NCBI GenBank assembly: GCA_019412865.1
Contig: DXOJ01000781.1
Span: 1 to 10,041 of the forward strand
Length of the DNA stretch: 10,041 nucleotides
Direction of reading: 5' to 3'
Origin: Bacteroides sp.
GTDB taxonomy: Bacteria; Bacteroidota; Bacteroidia; Bacteroidales; Bacteroidaceae
Positions 1-8,397 of the stretch are shown one piece after another. Position 1 is the first letter of the stretch; the number at the start of each line of letters is the position of its first letter. The position numbers and the translations under genes are program-made. Below the pieces are notes generated by a model. The model searched no databases. It was not told the DNA's origin and saw only the letters and a program-made list of their open reading frames with translations.

Positions 1-3000
1 AGAAAGGAGAGGCACTGATAGGGGCGACTGTGAAAATTAAGAATGCGACACATGGTACGGTAACCGATGTTAATGGTAATTTTGAGATCGTGCTGCCTCC
101 CGGTAGTGTTCTCATTATAAGTTATATCGGCTATAGAGAACAAGAACTGAAAATCAATTCACAGCGTACCTATGATATTGTATTGAAAGAGGAAACTGCC
201 GGACTTGATGAAGTGGTAGTGACTGCTTTAGGTATTAAACGTGACAGGAAAGCTTTGGGATATGCCGTCAGTGACGTGAAAGGAAAAGAACTCGAAAAAG
301 CGAAAGAGACCAATGTTATAAACGCATTGGCCGGTAAGATTCCGGGATTGGTCATTTCTCAAACGGCTGGTGGTCCTGCCGGAAGTACGAGAGTAATTAT
401 TAGAGGTAATACTTCTTTAACTGGTAGCAACCAACCTCTTTATGTAGTAGATGGCGTACCGTTGGATAATTCTAATTTCGGTTCGGCCGGTGCTTATGGA
501 GGATATGATTTGGGAGATGGAATCTCGTCCATCAATCCCGATGATATTGAATCCATGTCTGTGTTGAAAGGTCCTGCTGCTTCTGCTTTGTACGGTAGTC
601 GTGCTGCACATGGAGTTATTCTTATAACGACCAAGAAGGCACAAAAGAATCAGAATCGCAGGGCGATAGGAGTGGAGGTAAACTCAACCGTTACTTTTGA
701 AAAGCAACTTACAGAATATGATGATGTTCAGACAGAATTTGGCCAGGGATGGGATGGAAGAATTAATCTGAATGATGATGATGCAAAATCGGCTTGTGCC
801 AGTTGGGGACCCAGATACGATGAAGGAATTGCTTTTAAGTATTTCGACGGAGTGACTCGTCCTTTTATATACAGGAAAGACAATATAAAGGGATTCTTTA
901 ACACAGGTGTTACAGCCACAAATTCTTTGATTCTAAGTTCTGCCAAAGAGAACAATAGCATAAGATTGTCGTATACGAATCTGACTAATAAGGATATTAT
1001 GCCTAATGCCAAGATAAGCAGGAATACGATTGATTTAAGAACATTCTTTAAGCTTGCAGAGAAACTGGAAGTTGATTTCAAAGTCAATTACGTAAATGAA
1101 TATGTAAAGAACCGTCCGGCATTAGCAGACTCAAGAACGAATGTAGCTAACAATCTGATGAACCTGGCAGGAAACTTTGATCAGGTATGGTTGAAGGATA
1201 ATTATATGCATTCGGATGGAACCTACTACGACTGGAACCGAGGAGATGTCTGGAATATCAACCCCTATTGGGTGCAATATGCAATGAAGAATACGACACA
1301 GAAAGACCAGTATTTTGCAGTCGCTTCATTTAAATATAGTGTAAATAAGAATCTGTATTTCAAATTGACCGGTGGTGGTGAGAACGTGAACTTCTCATTT
1401 ATGGATTATATTCCATATTCTACCCCTAGTACTTTATTGGGACAATTACAAAAAAGTACTTTTGAAAATAAGTCTTATAATGTGGAGTTTATAGCTAATT
1501 ATCAAAATAGCTTCAAACGCTTCAATTATGGAATTACATTAGGAGGGAATGTGTATCACGTAGATAATAAGTCGCATACCATAACAGCTAAAAATATGTC
1601 AATGCATGAGACGGTGGCTCTGCAAAGTTTCCTGCAAAAAGAGATTACTGAAGGTAGCTGGCGTAAAGAGATTAATTCGTTATTTGGAATGGTAAACCTT
1701 TCCTGGAAAGATTTATTGTATGCAGATGTGACATTAAGGCGGGATCAGTCGTCCACACTGCCGGTAAACAATAACGTTTATTTTTATCCTTCAGTTGGTG
1801 GAAGCTTCTTGTTTTCAGAATTGATTAAGCCGAATCCGATTCTTTCATTTGGTAAATTAAGAGCTTCCTGGGCGCAAGTCGGTAGTGATGCAGACCCTTT
1901 CATGTTGGATTTGAACTACATTATGACGGATAAAACCTTTGGTAATTATTCAACGGGATATATTAGTACGGGTACTATTCCTAATAAAGATTTGAAACCA
2001 TCCAAAACCAATTCTTTTGAGATTGGAGTGGATTTGAAGTTTCTGAATAACCGGATCGGACTGGATTTTACTTACTATAAACAAAACAGTAATAACCAGA
2101 TAATGAATGTTGCCACATCAGTAACATCAGGTTATAGTACCAAACTGATAAATGCAGGGGAAATAGAAAATTCGGGAGTAGAGATTGCATTGAATACGAC
2201 ACCGGTTCAAACGAAAGATTTTTCTTGGGATTTTAATTTTAACTTTTCGAAGAATAGTAACAAAGTGAAGTCCTTATCAACAGGAATCGAGAGTTTGGAA
2301 TTGGCAGCTGCCCGTTGGCTGGGAGTAAAAGTACTGGCTGTTCCGGGAGAAGAATACGGAGTAATTATGGGACAGGACTTCTTGAGAAATGAACAGGGAG
2401 ACGTGATTATCAATGCTGATTCCGGTTTGCCTGAAATAACCAGTGATATGAAAAAGTTAGGGAAAGCAACCTGGGACTGGACAGGGGGACTAACGACTAC
2501 TTTCAGATATAAGCAATTTACTTTATCGGCAATTTTTGATATTAAAGTAGGAGCAGATATTTATTCTATGACAGCGCGTGGCTTGGCCAAATCAGGTAAA
2601 GCAGCATATACTGTAAGGGGACGTGACGAATGGCATAAATCGGAAGAACAGCGTTTGGAAGCTGGAGTTGCTGAAGGAAACTGGCAATCTACCGGTGGGT
2701 ATGTTGCAGAAGGAGTTGTTAAGCAAGTGGATGCCGCAGGCAATGTATCTTGGGTGAAAAATACCAAAGCGATTGCTCCATACGATTATTGGGGATATAT
2801 CTGTGATAAGACAGCTTCGCCTTTTATCTATGATAATAGTTACGTCAAGATGCGTGAGTTAACGTTCGGATACACCTTTCCCAAAAAAATGATAGAGCGT
2901 TATGTTGAGTCGTTAAGTGTTTCATTTGTTGCGCGAAATCCTTTTATTATCTATAAGAATGTACCGAATATTGATCCGGACTCAAATTATAATACTTCTG

Positions 3001-3071
3001 CTATAGGTTTGGAATATGGTTCGTTACCTTCCAGAAGAAGTTTTGGATTGAATGTGAATATTAAATTTTAA
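1..3071 (+). CDS. SusC-like TonB-dependent outer-membrane transporter (5' end missing)
   Basis: This is a SusC/RagA-family transporter that would import oligosaccharides across the outer membrane using TonB energy, with the SusD-like lipoprotein encoded next to it as its lid. The reading frame is open to the window edge (first whole codon at base 3), so the GTG at 30 is internal and the true start lies upstream. The visible part begins inside the carboxypeptidase-regulatory-like N-terminal domain (GATVKIKNATHGTVTDVNG, then a SYIGY motif). A TonB-box-like segment (LDEVVVTALG, near nt 204-233) follows, then the plug domain with IRGNTSL and LYVVDGVPLDN, then a long beta-barrel. The C-terminus SFGLNVNIKF is the usual SusC ending. 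About 1,020 residues are visible, so only the signal peptide and a short N-terminal part are missing. Whether an STN signalling domain precedes it cannot be seen. No internal frameshift is present. Confidence 0.96.
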   Translation, partial: KGEALIGATVKIKNATHGTVTDVNGNFEIVLPPGSVLIISYIGYREQELKINSQRTYDIVLKEETAGLDEVVVTALGIKRDRKALGYAVSDVKGKELEKAKETNVINALAGKIPGLVISQTAGGPAGSTRVIIRGNTSLTGSNQPLYVVDGVPLDNSNFGSAGAYGGYDLGDGISSINPDDIESMSVLKGPAASALYGSRAAHGVILITTKKAQKNQNRRAIGVEVNSTVTFEKQLTEYDDVQTEFGQGWDGRINLNDDDAKSACASWGPRYDEGIAFKYFDGVTRPFIYRKDNIKGFFNTGVTATNSLILSSAKENNSIRLSYTNLTNKDIMPNAKISRNTIDLRTFFKLAEKLEVDFKVNYVNEYVKNRPALADSRTNVANNLMNLAGNFDQVWLKDNYMHSDGTYYDWNRGDVWNINPYWVQYAMKNTTQKDQYFAVASFKYSVNKNLYFKLTGGGENVNFSFMDYIPYSTPSTLLGQLQKSTFENKSYNVEFIANYQNSFKRFNYGITLGGNVYHVDNKSHTITAKNMSMHETVALQSFLQKEITEGSWRKEINSLFGMVNLSWKDLLYADVTLRRDQSSTLPVNNNVYFYPSVGGSFLFSELIKPNPILSFGKLRASWAQVGSDADPFMLDLNYIMTDKTFGNYSTGYISTGTIPNKDLKPSKTNSFEIGVDLKFLNNRIGLDFTYYKQNSNNQIMNVATSVTSGYSTKLINAGEIENSGVEIALNTTPVQTKDFSWDFNFNFSKNSNKVKSLSTGIESLELAAARWLGVKVLAVPGEEYGVIMGQDFLRNEQGDVIINADSGLPEITSDMKKLGKATWDWTGGLTTTFRYKQFTLSAIFDIKVGADIYSMTARGLAKSGKAAYTVRGRDEWHKSEEQRLEAGVAEGNWQSTGGYVAEGVVKQVDAAGNVSWVKNTKAIAPYDYWGYICDKTASPFIYDNSYVKMRELTFGYTFPKKMIERYVESLSVSFVARNPFIIYKNVPNIDPDSNYNTSAIGLEYGSLPSRRSFGLNVNIKF

Positions 3072-3082
3072 ATTGTCCGACT

Positions 3083-4705
3083 ATGAAAAGAATATTGAAT
3101 ATAAAGTGGATGCACTCTTTGCTGTTAAGTGTCCTTTTGATGGGATTTAGTAGTTGCATAGACTATGAGGATTTTAATAAAAATCCAGTAGTGGCTACGA
3201 CTATCGATCCGAACTCACAGTTATCCTACATACAATTATGTATGGGTGGTGATTGGCTGATGGAACAACCGTTTGCCTATTATTATTCAGGTTTTGTTCA
3301 ACAACTGCAAGGTGACTGGTCGGCAACGCATTTTGGTGGCGAATACCTGATTGATGATGCACAGTTTCAACAACCATGGGAGCGTATTTATACTTGTCAT
3401 CTGAAAAATCTGGCGGATATTCTTTGGAGAACGGAGGCAGATGTTGAACAGAAAAATATAAATGCGGTGGCCAGGATTCTGAAATGCTACTTTTTTCTTA
3501 TCCTGACTGATATGTATGGTGATATTCCATATTTTGAGGCAGAGCAGGGGTATATAACAGGAAATGTTACCCCAAAGTTTGATGAGCAGGAACTGATTTA
3601 TAAAGATATGCATAAAGAACTTCTGGAAGCGGAGGAGCAACTGGATGAAAAAGCTGATAAACTGACCGGTGATATAATTTATAGTGGTGATCTAAAGAAG
3701 TGGAGAAAATTTGCCAATACTTTAAACTTTCGTATTGCCATGAGATTGGTTAAAGTAGCTCCGGAGCTTGCAGAAGAATGGATGACTGCTATTTGTAATA
3801 TTGAATCGGGTCTTTTGGGAGTTGGAGATGATGCATTAATTCATTATATGGATTTATTGGATTGGGACGAAACGGAGTTCAGGCGTAATGGCTTGGCGCA
3901 GTTGTGGCGTAGCCGGGAGAATGCTCCTATGTGTTATTTCTGTACTACGATGTGGGATAAGTTAAAAACGACCAATGATCCCCGTCTGTTGATTTTAGGA
4001 AGATGTTATGCCGAAGATTCAACAGATCCATTTTTAAGAACAGATTTGACGGACTTTATTATAGAGAAGGCTCCGAAGCAACTGGAATCAATAGAAGCAA
4101 TAAAACCGGGATTCTACTGGTGGGATAATTGGCCTGCTGGATTTATGGATGGAGATACGTATTACGGAAAGGAATGTCGTCCACAACTGAACAAGGGATT
4201 TATAAAGGGAGATTCTCCGGCCATCTTTATGAGTTATGCAGAAACTGAACTTTTACTGGCAGAAGCAAAACTACGCTGGCCGGCCATCAATGACAGTAAA
4301 ACAGTAGAGACTCATTATTCAAATGGAGTAAAGGCGGCCATGGGATTACTGAAAAACTTTGATCTGGGAGAAGAAGTCTCCAATACGGAAATGGCCAGTT
4401 ATCTGTCCCGGAATCCGCTACCATCAGATAAAGATGGACAATTACAGTTTATCAATGAGCAATTATGGATTTTACATTTGATTAATCCGTCAGAAGCTTA
4501 TTCTAACTGGAGACGTTCGGGATATCCTGTATTGAAACCTTCAACAGAATATGGCGCAGCAGTCAAAGACTCCCGTACTATTCCCAGAAGATTGAAGTAC
4601 CCGTTATTTGAGCAGACTTATAATCCGACCGGATATTATGAAGCAGTCGGAAGAATGGGAGGAGAAGATAACTGGAATTGTAGAATTTGGTGGGACAAAG
4701 AATAA
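3083..4705 (+). CDS. SusD-like outer-membrane glycan-binding lipoprotein
   Basis: This is a SusD/RagB-family surface lipoprotein, 540 residues, the partner of the SusC-like transporter that ends 11 nt upstream. A hydrophobic signal segment (residues 11-22) ends in GFSSC, giving a lipidated Cys25. The residues that follow (IDYEDFNKNP) are acidic and match the usual start of mature SusD-like_2 proteins. The middle has the helical, TPR-rich character of the family, including the AETELLLAEAKLRW helix typical of SusD C-terminal halves. The end, NWNCRIWWDKE, resembles the RxWWD-type terminus of SusD_2 members. Length is normal for the family. The ATG at 3083 is chosen because it places the signal peptide correctly; no Shine-Dalgarno sequence is evident, as is common in Bacteroidota. 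The bound glycan cannot be inferred from the sequence. The next gene begins 6 nt after the stop. Confidence 0.95.
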   Translation: MKRILNIKWMHSLLLSVLLMGFSSCIDYEDFNKNPVVATTIDPNSQLSYIQLCMGGDWLMEQPFAYYYSGFVQQLQGDWSATHFGGEYLIDDAQFQQPWERIYTCHLKNLADILWRTEADVEQKNINAVARILKCYFFLILTDMYGDIPYFEAEQGYITGNVTPKFDEQELIYKDMHKELLEAEEQLDEKADKLTGDIIYSGDLKKWRKFANTLNFRIAMRLVKVAPELAEEWMTAICNIESGLLGVGDDALIHYMDLLDWDETEFRRNGLAQLWRSRENAPMCYFCTTMWDKLKTTNDPRLLILGRCYAEDSTDPFLRTDLTDFIIEKAPKQLESIEAIKPGFYWWDNWPAGFMDGDTYYGKECRPQLNKGFIKGDSPAIFMSYAETELLLAEAKLRWPAINDSKTVETHYSNGVKAAMGLLKNFDLGEEVSNTEMASYLSRNPLPSDKDGQLQFINEQLWILHLINPSEAYSNWRRSGYPVLKPSTEYGAAVKDSRTIPRRLKYPLFEQTYNPTGYYEAVGRMGGEDNWNCRIWWDKE

Positions 4706-4711
4706 AATACT

Positions 4712-6541
4712 ATGATTATGAAAACATGGAATATTATAAAATCAATTTTCTTTATTAGTATTTATGTACTAATAGCCGCGTGCAATGATGATGCGGCAGA
4801 AGAATCTATTTCGGCAGATAATTATCCTCGCATCATTGCGACAAGCCCTACATTACCGATGAAAGGTGAAAATGGGGAATTGGGAAAGCTCAATGTAAAG
4901 CAGGGGGAGACAATTACGATAAAGGCTATTTATACTCCTTTTGAATATGCAGAAGCTGTATGGTATGTGGATGGAGTACAAGAGGGAACCGGAGATGAAT
5001 TTAAATACAGTAATGAGACTCCGGGAATTTATCATTTGAAGTTGGTTGTAAGTACTACCAGCTATGAAACCACTCGGGAAGTGAATCTTAATGTATATTC
5101 AACGGGTACTGGCGGAGAGTTTTCTGGTTTTGAAATTCACAAAGGAGTGAATATTGGTAATTGGCTCTCACAAAGTAGTGCAAGAGGAGAAGAAAGGAAG
5201 AATAAGTTTAAGGAAACCGATGCTATATTTTTAAGTCAACAGGGATTTGACCATTTGCGGTTACCGGTGGATGAAGAGCAGTTGTTTACAGAATCAGGTG
5301 AAGTCGATGAAGAAACTTTGAATCTGATATATAAAACTGCAGATTGGTGCCAATTGTATAATATGAGATTAATTTTTGATTTTCATATACTGCGGTCTCA
5401 TAATTATGAAGCGGATAATAAACCTCTATGGACTAGTAAGGAAGAGCAGGATAAGTTTGTACGGATGTGGAAAACAATTCATGACAAGCTTCAACAATAT
5501 CCTGATGATATGTTAGCGTATGAGTTACTGGATGAACCTGTAGCTCCCAGCAGTGATATTTGGAATACGTTAGTGAATCGCCTGATAACAGAATTGCGTG
5601 AAGTTGCCCCGGCAAGAATGTTGATAATTGGTTCTAACTTGTGGAATAGCGTGTCTACAATAAGTGATTTGCAGATACCAAGTGAAGATAAAAATATAAT
5701 GTTGACTTTCCATTATTATGAGCCTTACTTGTTGACTCACTATCATGCTAGTTGGACAGACTTTGCCAATCTTAATTTACCGTTGAATTATCCGGGACTT
5801 TTGGTCAGAGATGAAGATTTCAATAATCTTCCTGCCGATCAACAGGAGATTGTGCGTCCCTATAAACAGGAATATACCCGTGAATCTATTTTGAATAACA
5901 TCAATGTGGCTGTTACGGCTGCTCGGGCAAAGGGAGTGAAATTGTATTGTGGTGAATTTGGTTGCCTGCCTTATTCTAATCTGACTTCACGTTATGCGTG
6001 GTATCGTGATTTAGTTTCTATTTTTAATGAAACCGAGATTTCGTATGGTGCATGGGAATACAATGCGATCTTTGGTTTCTGTACTCCTGACGGAGGATTG
6101 AAGGATGCCACTTTAGTCGATATATTGTTAGGGAGAGAAGGAGCGGAACTGACTACCATCTATACTGTTGAGGCAGAGGATTGTGAAAAAGGCGGAGGCA
6201 CTATGATTATAGAAGACAACGCTGCGGCTTCAGGAGGAAAACATGTGAATCATTTTTGGGGAGATTCTAATTTAAAATTTGATGTGACTGTTGAAGAGGC
6301 GGGAGTTTATTATTTGAAGATTCGTTATGTTTGTGGTACTGACGTGTGGATTTACTCCCAAGTGAATGGCGGAGTGAAGCAAATGATACCTTGTCCGAAC
6401 TCCGGAGGTTGGTGGAGTGAATTTACAGATGCAAAGACTGTCGTAAATCTTTCGGCTGGTAAAAACACAATATCTTTCACTCCGGAACCAACGGGAAGTC
6501 CTATCCTTGATAAATTTGAGGTTTGTAAAATAAAGAAGTAA
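4712..6541 (+). CDS. Surface lipoprotein: Ig/PKD-like domain, GH5-like domain with altered NEP motif, CBM6/35-like module
   Basis: The protein has 609 residues. A lipoprotein signal ends in LIAAC (Cys24), followed by NDDAAEE, an acidic stretch like the Bacteroidota surface-export signal. Residues about 36-129 form a beta-rich Ig/PKD-like domain (VWYVDG, PGIYHLKLVV). Residues about 138-474 are a GH5 (clan GH-A) fold: HLRLP with Arg183, DFH with His225, LTFHYYEP with His334, CGEFG with nucleophile Glu415, and Trp448. The acid/base motif reads ELLDEP (Asp274-Glu275), where GH5 enzymes normally have Asn before Glu. Residues about 484-607 resemble a CBM6/35 beta-sandwich (VEAED, GGWW, ILDKFEV). 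The family hydrolyses beta-linked glycans such as glucans, mannans or xylans; I cannot assign a subfamily. Directly downstream of susD, it could act as a glycan-binding protein, a slow enzyme or a normal enzyme. An alternative start at 4718 (MKTW) is equally plausible. Confidence 0.88.
   Translation: MIMKTWNIIKSIFFISIYVLIAACNDDAAEESISADNYPRIIATSPTLPMKGENGELGKLNVKQGETITIKAIYTPFEYAEAVWYVDGVQEGTGDEFKYSNETPGIYHLKLVVSTTSYETTREVNLNVYSTGTGGEFSGFEIHKGVNIGNWLSQSSARGEERKNKFKETDAIFLSQQGFDHLRLPVDEEQLFTESGEVDEETLNLIYKTADWCQLYNMRLIFDFHILRSHNYEADNKPLWTSKEEQDKFVRMWKTIHDKLQQYPDDMLAYELLDEPVAPSSDIWNTLVNRLITELREVAPARMLIIGSNLWNSVSTISDLQIPSEDKNIMLTFHYYEPYLLTHYHASWTDFANLNLPLNYPGLLVRDEDFNNLPADQQEIVRPYKQEYTRESILNNINVAVTAARAKGVKLYCGEFGCLPYSNLTSRYAWYRDLVSIFNETEISYGAWEYNAIFGFCTPDGGLKDATLVDILLGREGAELTTIYTVEAEDCEKGGGTMIIEDNAAASGGKHVNHFWGDSNLKFDVTVEEAGVYYLKIRYVCGTDVWIYSQVNGGVKQMIPCPNSGGWWSEFTDAKTVVNLSAGKNTISFTPEPTGSPILDKFEVCKIKK
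5123..6538 (+). repeat. First copy of a duplicated GH5-CBM coding unit (second copy 8502-9917)
   Basis: The GH5 domain plus C-terminal module occurs twice in the same orientation, separated by the esterase gene. The protein alignment keeps a constant offset of 101 residues through the whole catalytic domain and into the start of the binding module; one single-residue indel in that module shifts it to 102. At the DNA level the copies have diverged, mostly at third codon positions, with only short identical runs such as TGGACAGACTTTGCCAA (near 5753 and 9133). It is an old tandem duplication rather than a recent one. Confidence 0.8.
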
Positions 6542-6549
6542 GTAGGTAT

Positions 6550-8397
6550 ATGGCAAAATATATATTTCTGTTTTTTCTATGGATAGCTGGCTTCGCTTAT
6601 GGGTGTGGAGATTCGGAGACATCTGTTAATGATGATATCCCTGTGAGTAAGGCTCCTACTTCAATAAAGTTGCCTCATTTGATTAGTGATAACATGGTAT
6701 TGCAGCAAAACTCAAAAGTAATTTTGTGGGGAGAAGCTACACCTAAATGTACAGTTACAATATCAGCTTCTTGGATAAAGCAGGATATAGTAGTGAATGT
6801 TGATGGTAAAGGGCAATGGCAGGCGTCTATTATGACGCCTGCCGGTGGTCCTGAAACGCAGACTCTTTCGTTTGATGATGGTGCTTCCGCCCCATTAATT
6901 GTACGGAATATATTGATCGGGGAAGTTTGGATATGTTCCGGACAGTCGAATATGGAGATGCCTTTAGGAGGCTGGGAGGGATGTCCTGTAGATAATATGG
7001 AAGAGGCTGTGACAAATGCTGATAAACATTCGGAAATTCGTATGTTGACGGTTGAACGTAACAGTGCAACTGTGTCCCAAAATGAATTGAAAGGAGACTG
7101 GCTGGTTGCTTCTTCCGGACAAGTAAAAAGATTTAGTGCTGTTGCTTATTATTTTGCATTGGAGCTACAGGAGAAGTTGAATGTTCCTGTTGGACTGGTG
7201 GTTGCTGCCTGGGGTGGTTCTGATATAGAATCATGGCTACCCGGTGGAGATAAATATAATGGTATGCTTTATCCATGCCATAAGTATGCAGCTAAAGGAT
7301 TTCTGTGGTATCAAGGAGAATCGAATGTCTGGAAATGGTATGAATATCAGAAGAATATGAAAGAGTTGGTAAAATCGTGGCGTTCATTGTGGGAAGGCTC
7401 TTTGGGGACGGGTGAAAATATGCCTTTTTATTATGCCGAGATAGCACCGTATGCTTTGCCGGAAGATAATGGAGCCACAGGAATTGTTTCTGCTCTTTTG
7501 CGTGAGGTCCAATATGAAGTTCAGAAAGAGATTATGCCGGCTGGTATGGTTTGTACAAATGATTTGGTTGCATTATCAGAGGAGAATCAGATACATCCGG
7601 CAAATAAAAAAGGAGTAGGTATGCGTCTGGCACATTTGGCTTTGAACCAAACTTATGAGCATGGTGAAATAATCTCCGCCAGTCCTTCTTTTGAGGGAAT
7701 GTGTATGGAGGATGGTAGAGTTCTACTAACTTTTAAAAATGTAGGTGGTGGCTGGATGGACATTGATAAGAATAGTGTGCTTCAAAATTTCGAGCTGTCA
7801 GATGGAAAAACACTGGTCAATGGATGTTATGTTTTCTATCCGGCATCGGATATATCATTTGGGGATGGTGATGTAGTCACAGTCTCTTCAGATAAGGTTG
7901 CTGCTCCTAAGTATATCCGTTATTGTTTCCGTAATTTTATGTTGGGATATATGCGAAACAAGGCGGGGTTACCCTTGATTCCTTTTAGGGGTGAGAGCAA
8001 TATCGGAGGGACTTATATGGTTGAGGTCGAAAGTGGAACTTCAAGTGGCACATCAGTGGCTTTGAGCGATAATCCGTATGCTTCAGGCGAGCGACTTCTT
8101 ACTAATTTTTATGGAGATGCACGTTTGAACTTGAATTTAGTGGTAGAAGAGGAAGGCTTATATGAATTGAGTGTCTACTATATGAGTGAGGTGGATGCTG
8201 CCGTCCGGATTCAAGTAAATGGAGGAGTACAACAGAATCTGAATTGTTCTGCATCCGGTAGTTGGTGGAATAAGTTACAATGTGCAGGAATGACAGTGAC
8301 ACTATTAAAAGGGGAAAATACTATCGTGATAACTCCGGAAGCCAATGGAGGACCTAACCTGGATAAAGTAAATGTTGTAAAGATAGAAAGAAAATGA
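6550..8397 (+). CDS. Sialate-O-acetylesterase-like SGNH carbohydrate esterase with C-terminal CBM6/35-like module
   Basis: The protein has 615 residues and probably removes O-acetyl groups from the glycan handled by this locus. Despite the family name, sialic acid is not implied. The N-terminus is hydrophobic and ends in AYGC (Cys19), then GDSETS, suggesting a lipoprotein, although the lipobox is not ideal. Residues about 40-125 are the N-terminal beta domain typical of this family (SDNMVLQQ). SGNH blocks are clear: GQSNME with nucleophile Ser133, WGGSDIESW (221-229), WYQGESN (253-259, Asn259 probably in the oxyanion hole) and IHPANKKGVG with catalytic His349. A further beta-rich region follows to about 480. 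Residues about 489-614 are a module like those of the flanking GH5 proteins (VEVES, SWW, NLDKVNV). The segment between blocks II and III is very short. The gene starts 8 nt after the upstream stop and its TGA overlaps the next ATG. Confidence 0.92.
   Translation: MAKYIFLFFLWIAGFAYGCGDSETSVNDDIPVSKAPTSIKLPHLISDNMVLQQNSKVILWGEATPKCTVTISASWIKQDIVVNVDGKGQWQASIMTPAGGPETQTLSFDDGASAPLIVRNILIGEVWICSGQSNMEMPLGGWEGCPVDNMEEAVTNADKHSEIRMLTVERNSATVSQNELKGDWLVASSGQVKRFSAVAYYFALELQEKLNVPVGLVVAAWGGSDIESWLPGGDKYNGMLYPCHKYAAKGFLWYQGESNVWKWYEYQKNMKELVKSWRSLWEGSLGTGENMPFYYAEIAPYALPEDNGATGIVSALLREVQYEVQKEIMPAGMVCTNDLVALSEENQIHPANKKGVGMRLAHLALNQTYEHGEIISASPSFEGMCMEDGRVLLTFKNVGGGWMDIDKNSVLQNFELSDGKTLVNGCYVFYPASDISFGDGDVVTVSSDKVAAPKYIRYCFRNFMLGYMRNKAGLPLIPFRGESNIGGTYMVEVESGTSSGTSVALSDNPYASGERLLTNFYGDARLNLNLVVEEEGLYELSVYYMSEVDAAVRIQVNGGVQQNLNCSASGSWWNKLQCAGMTVTLLKGENTIVITPEANGGPNLDKVNVVKIERK

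Noticed and set aside
30..32. GTG as the start codon of the SusC-like gene
   Set aside because: The frame stays open upstream to base 3 and encodes KGEALIGAT, which continues the carboxypeptidase-regulatory-like domain motif. The gene is therefore cut by the window edge.
7579..7602. Loss of the catalytic Asp near block V of the esterase (Gln at the -2 position of QIHP, where many homologues have DIHP)
   Set aside because: From memory, related Bacteroidota esterases vary at this position (for example NIHP), and Asp is not fixed there. Acidic residues sit just upstream (SEEN), so inactivation cannot be concluded.
170..8302. Reverse-strand open frames of 60-119 codons across the window
   Set aside because: All lie opposite strongly supported coding regions, show no domain-like motifs and have low-complexity composition typical of antisense shadows.
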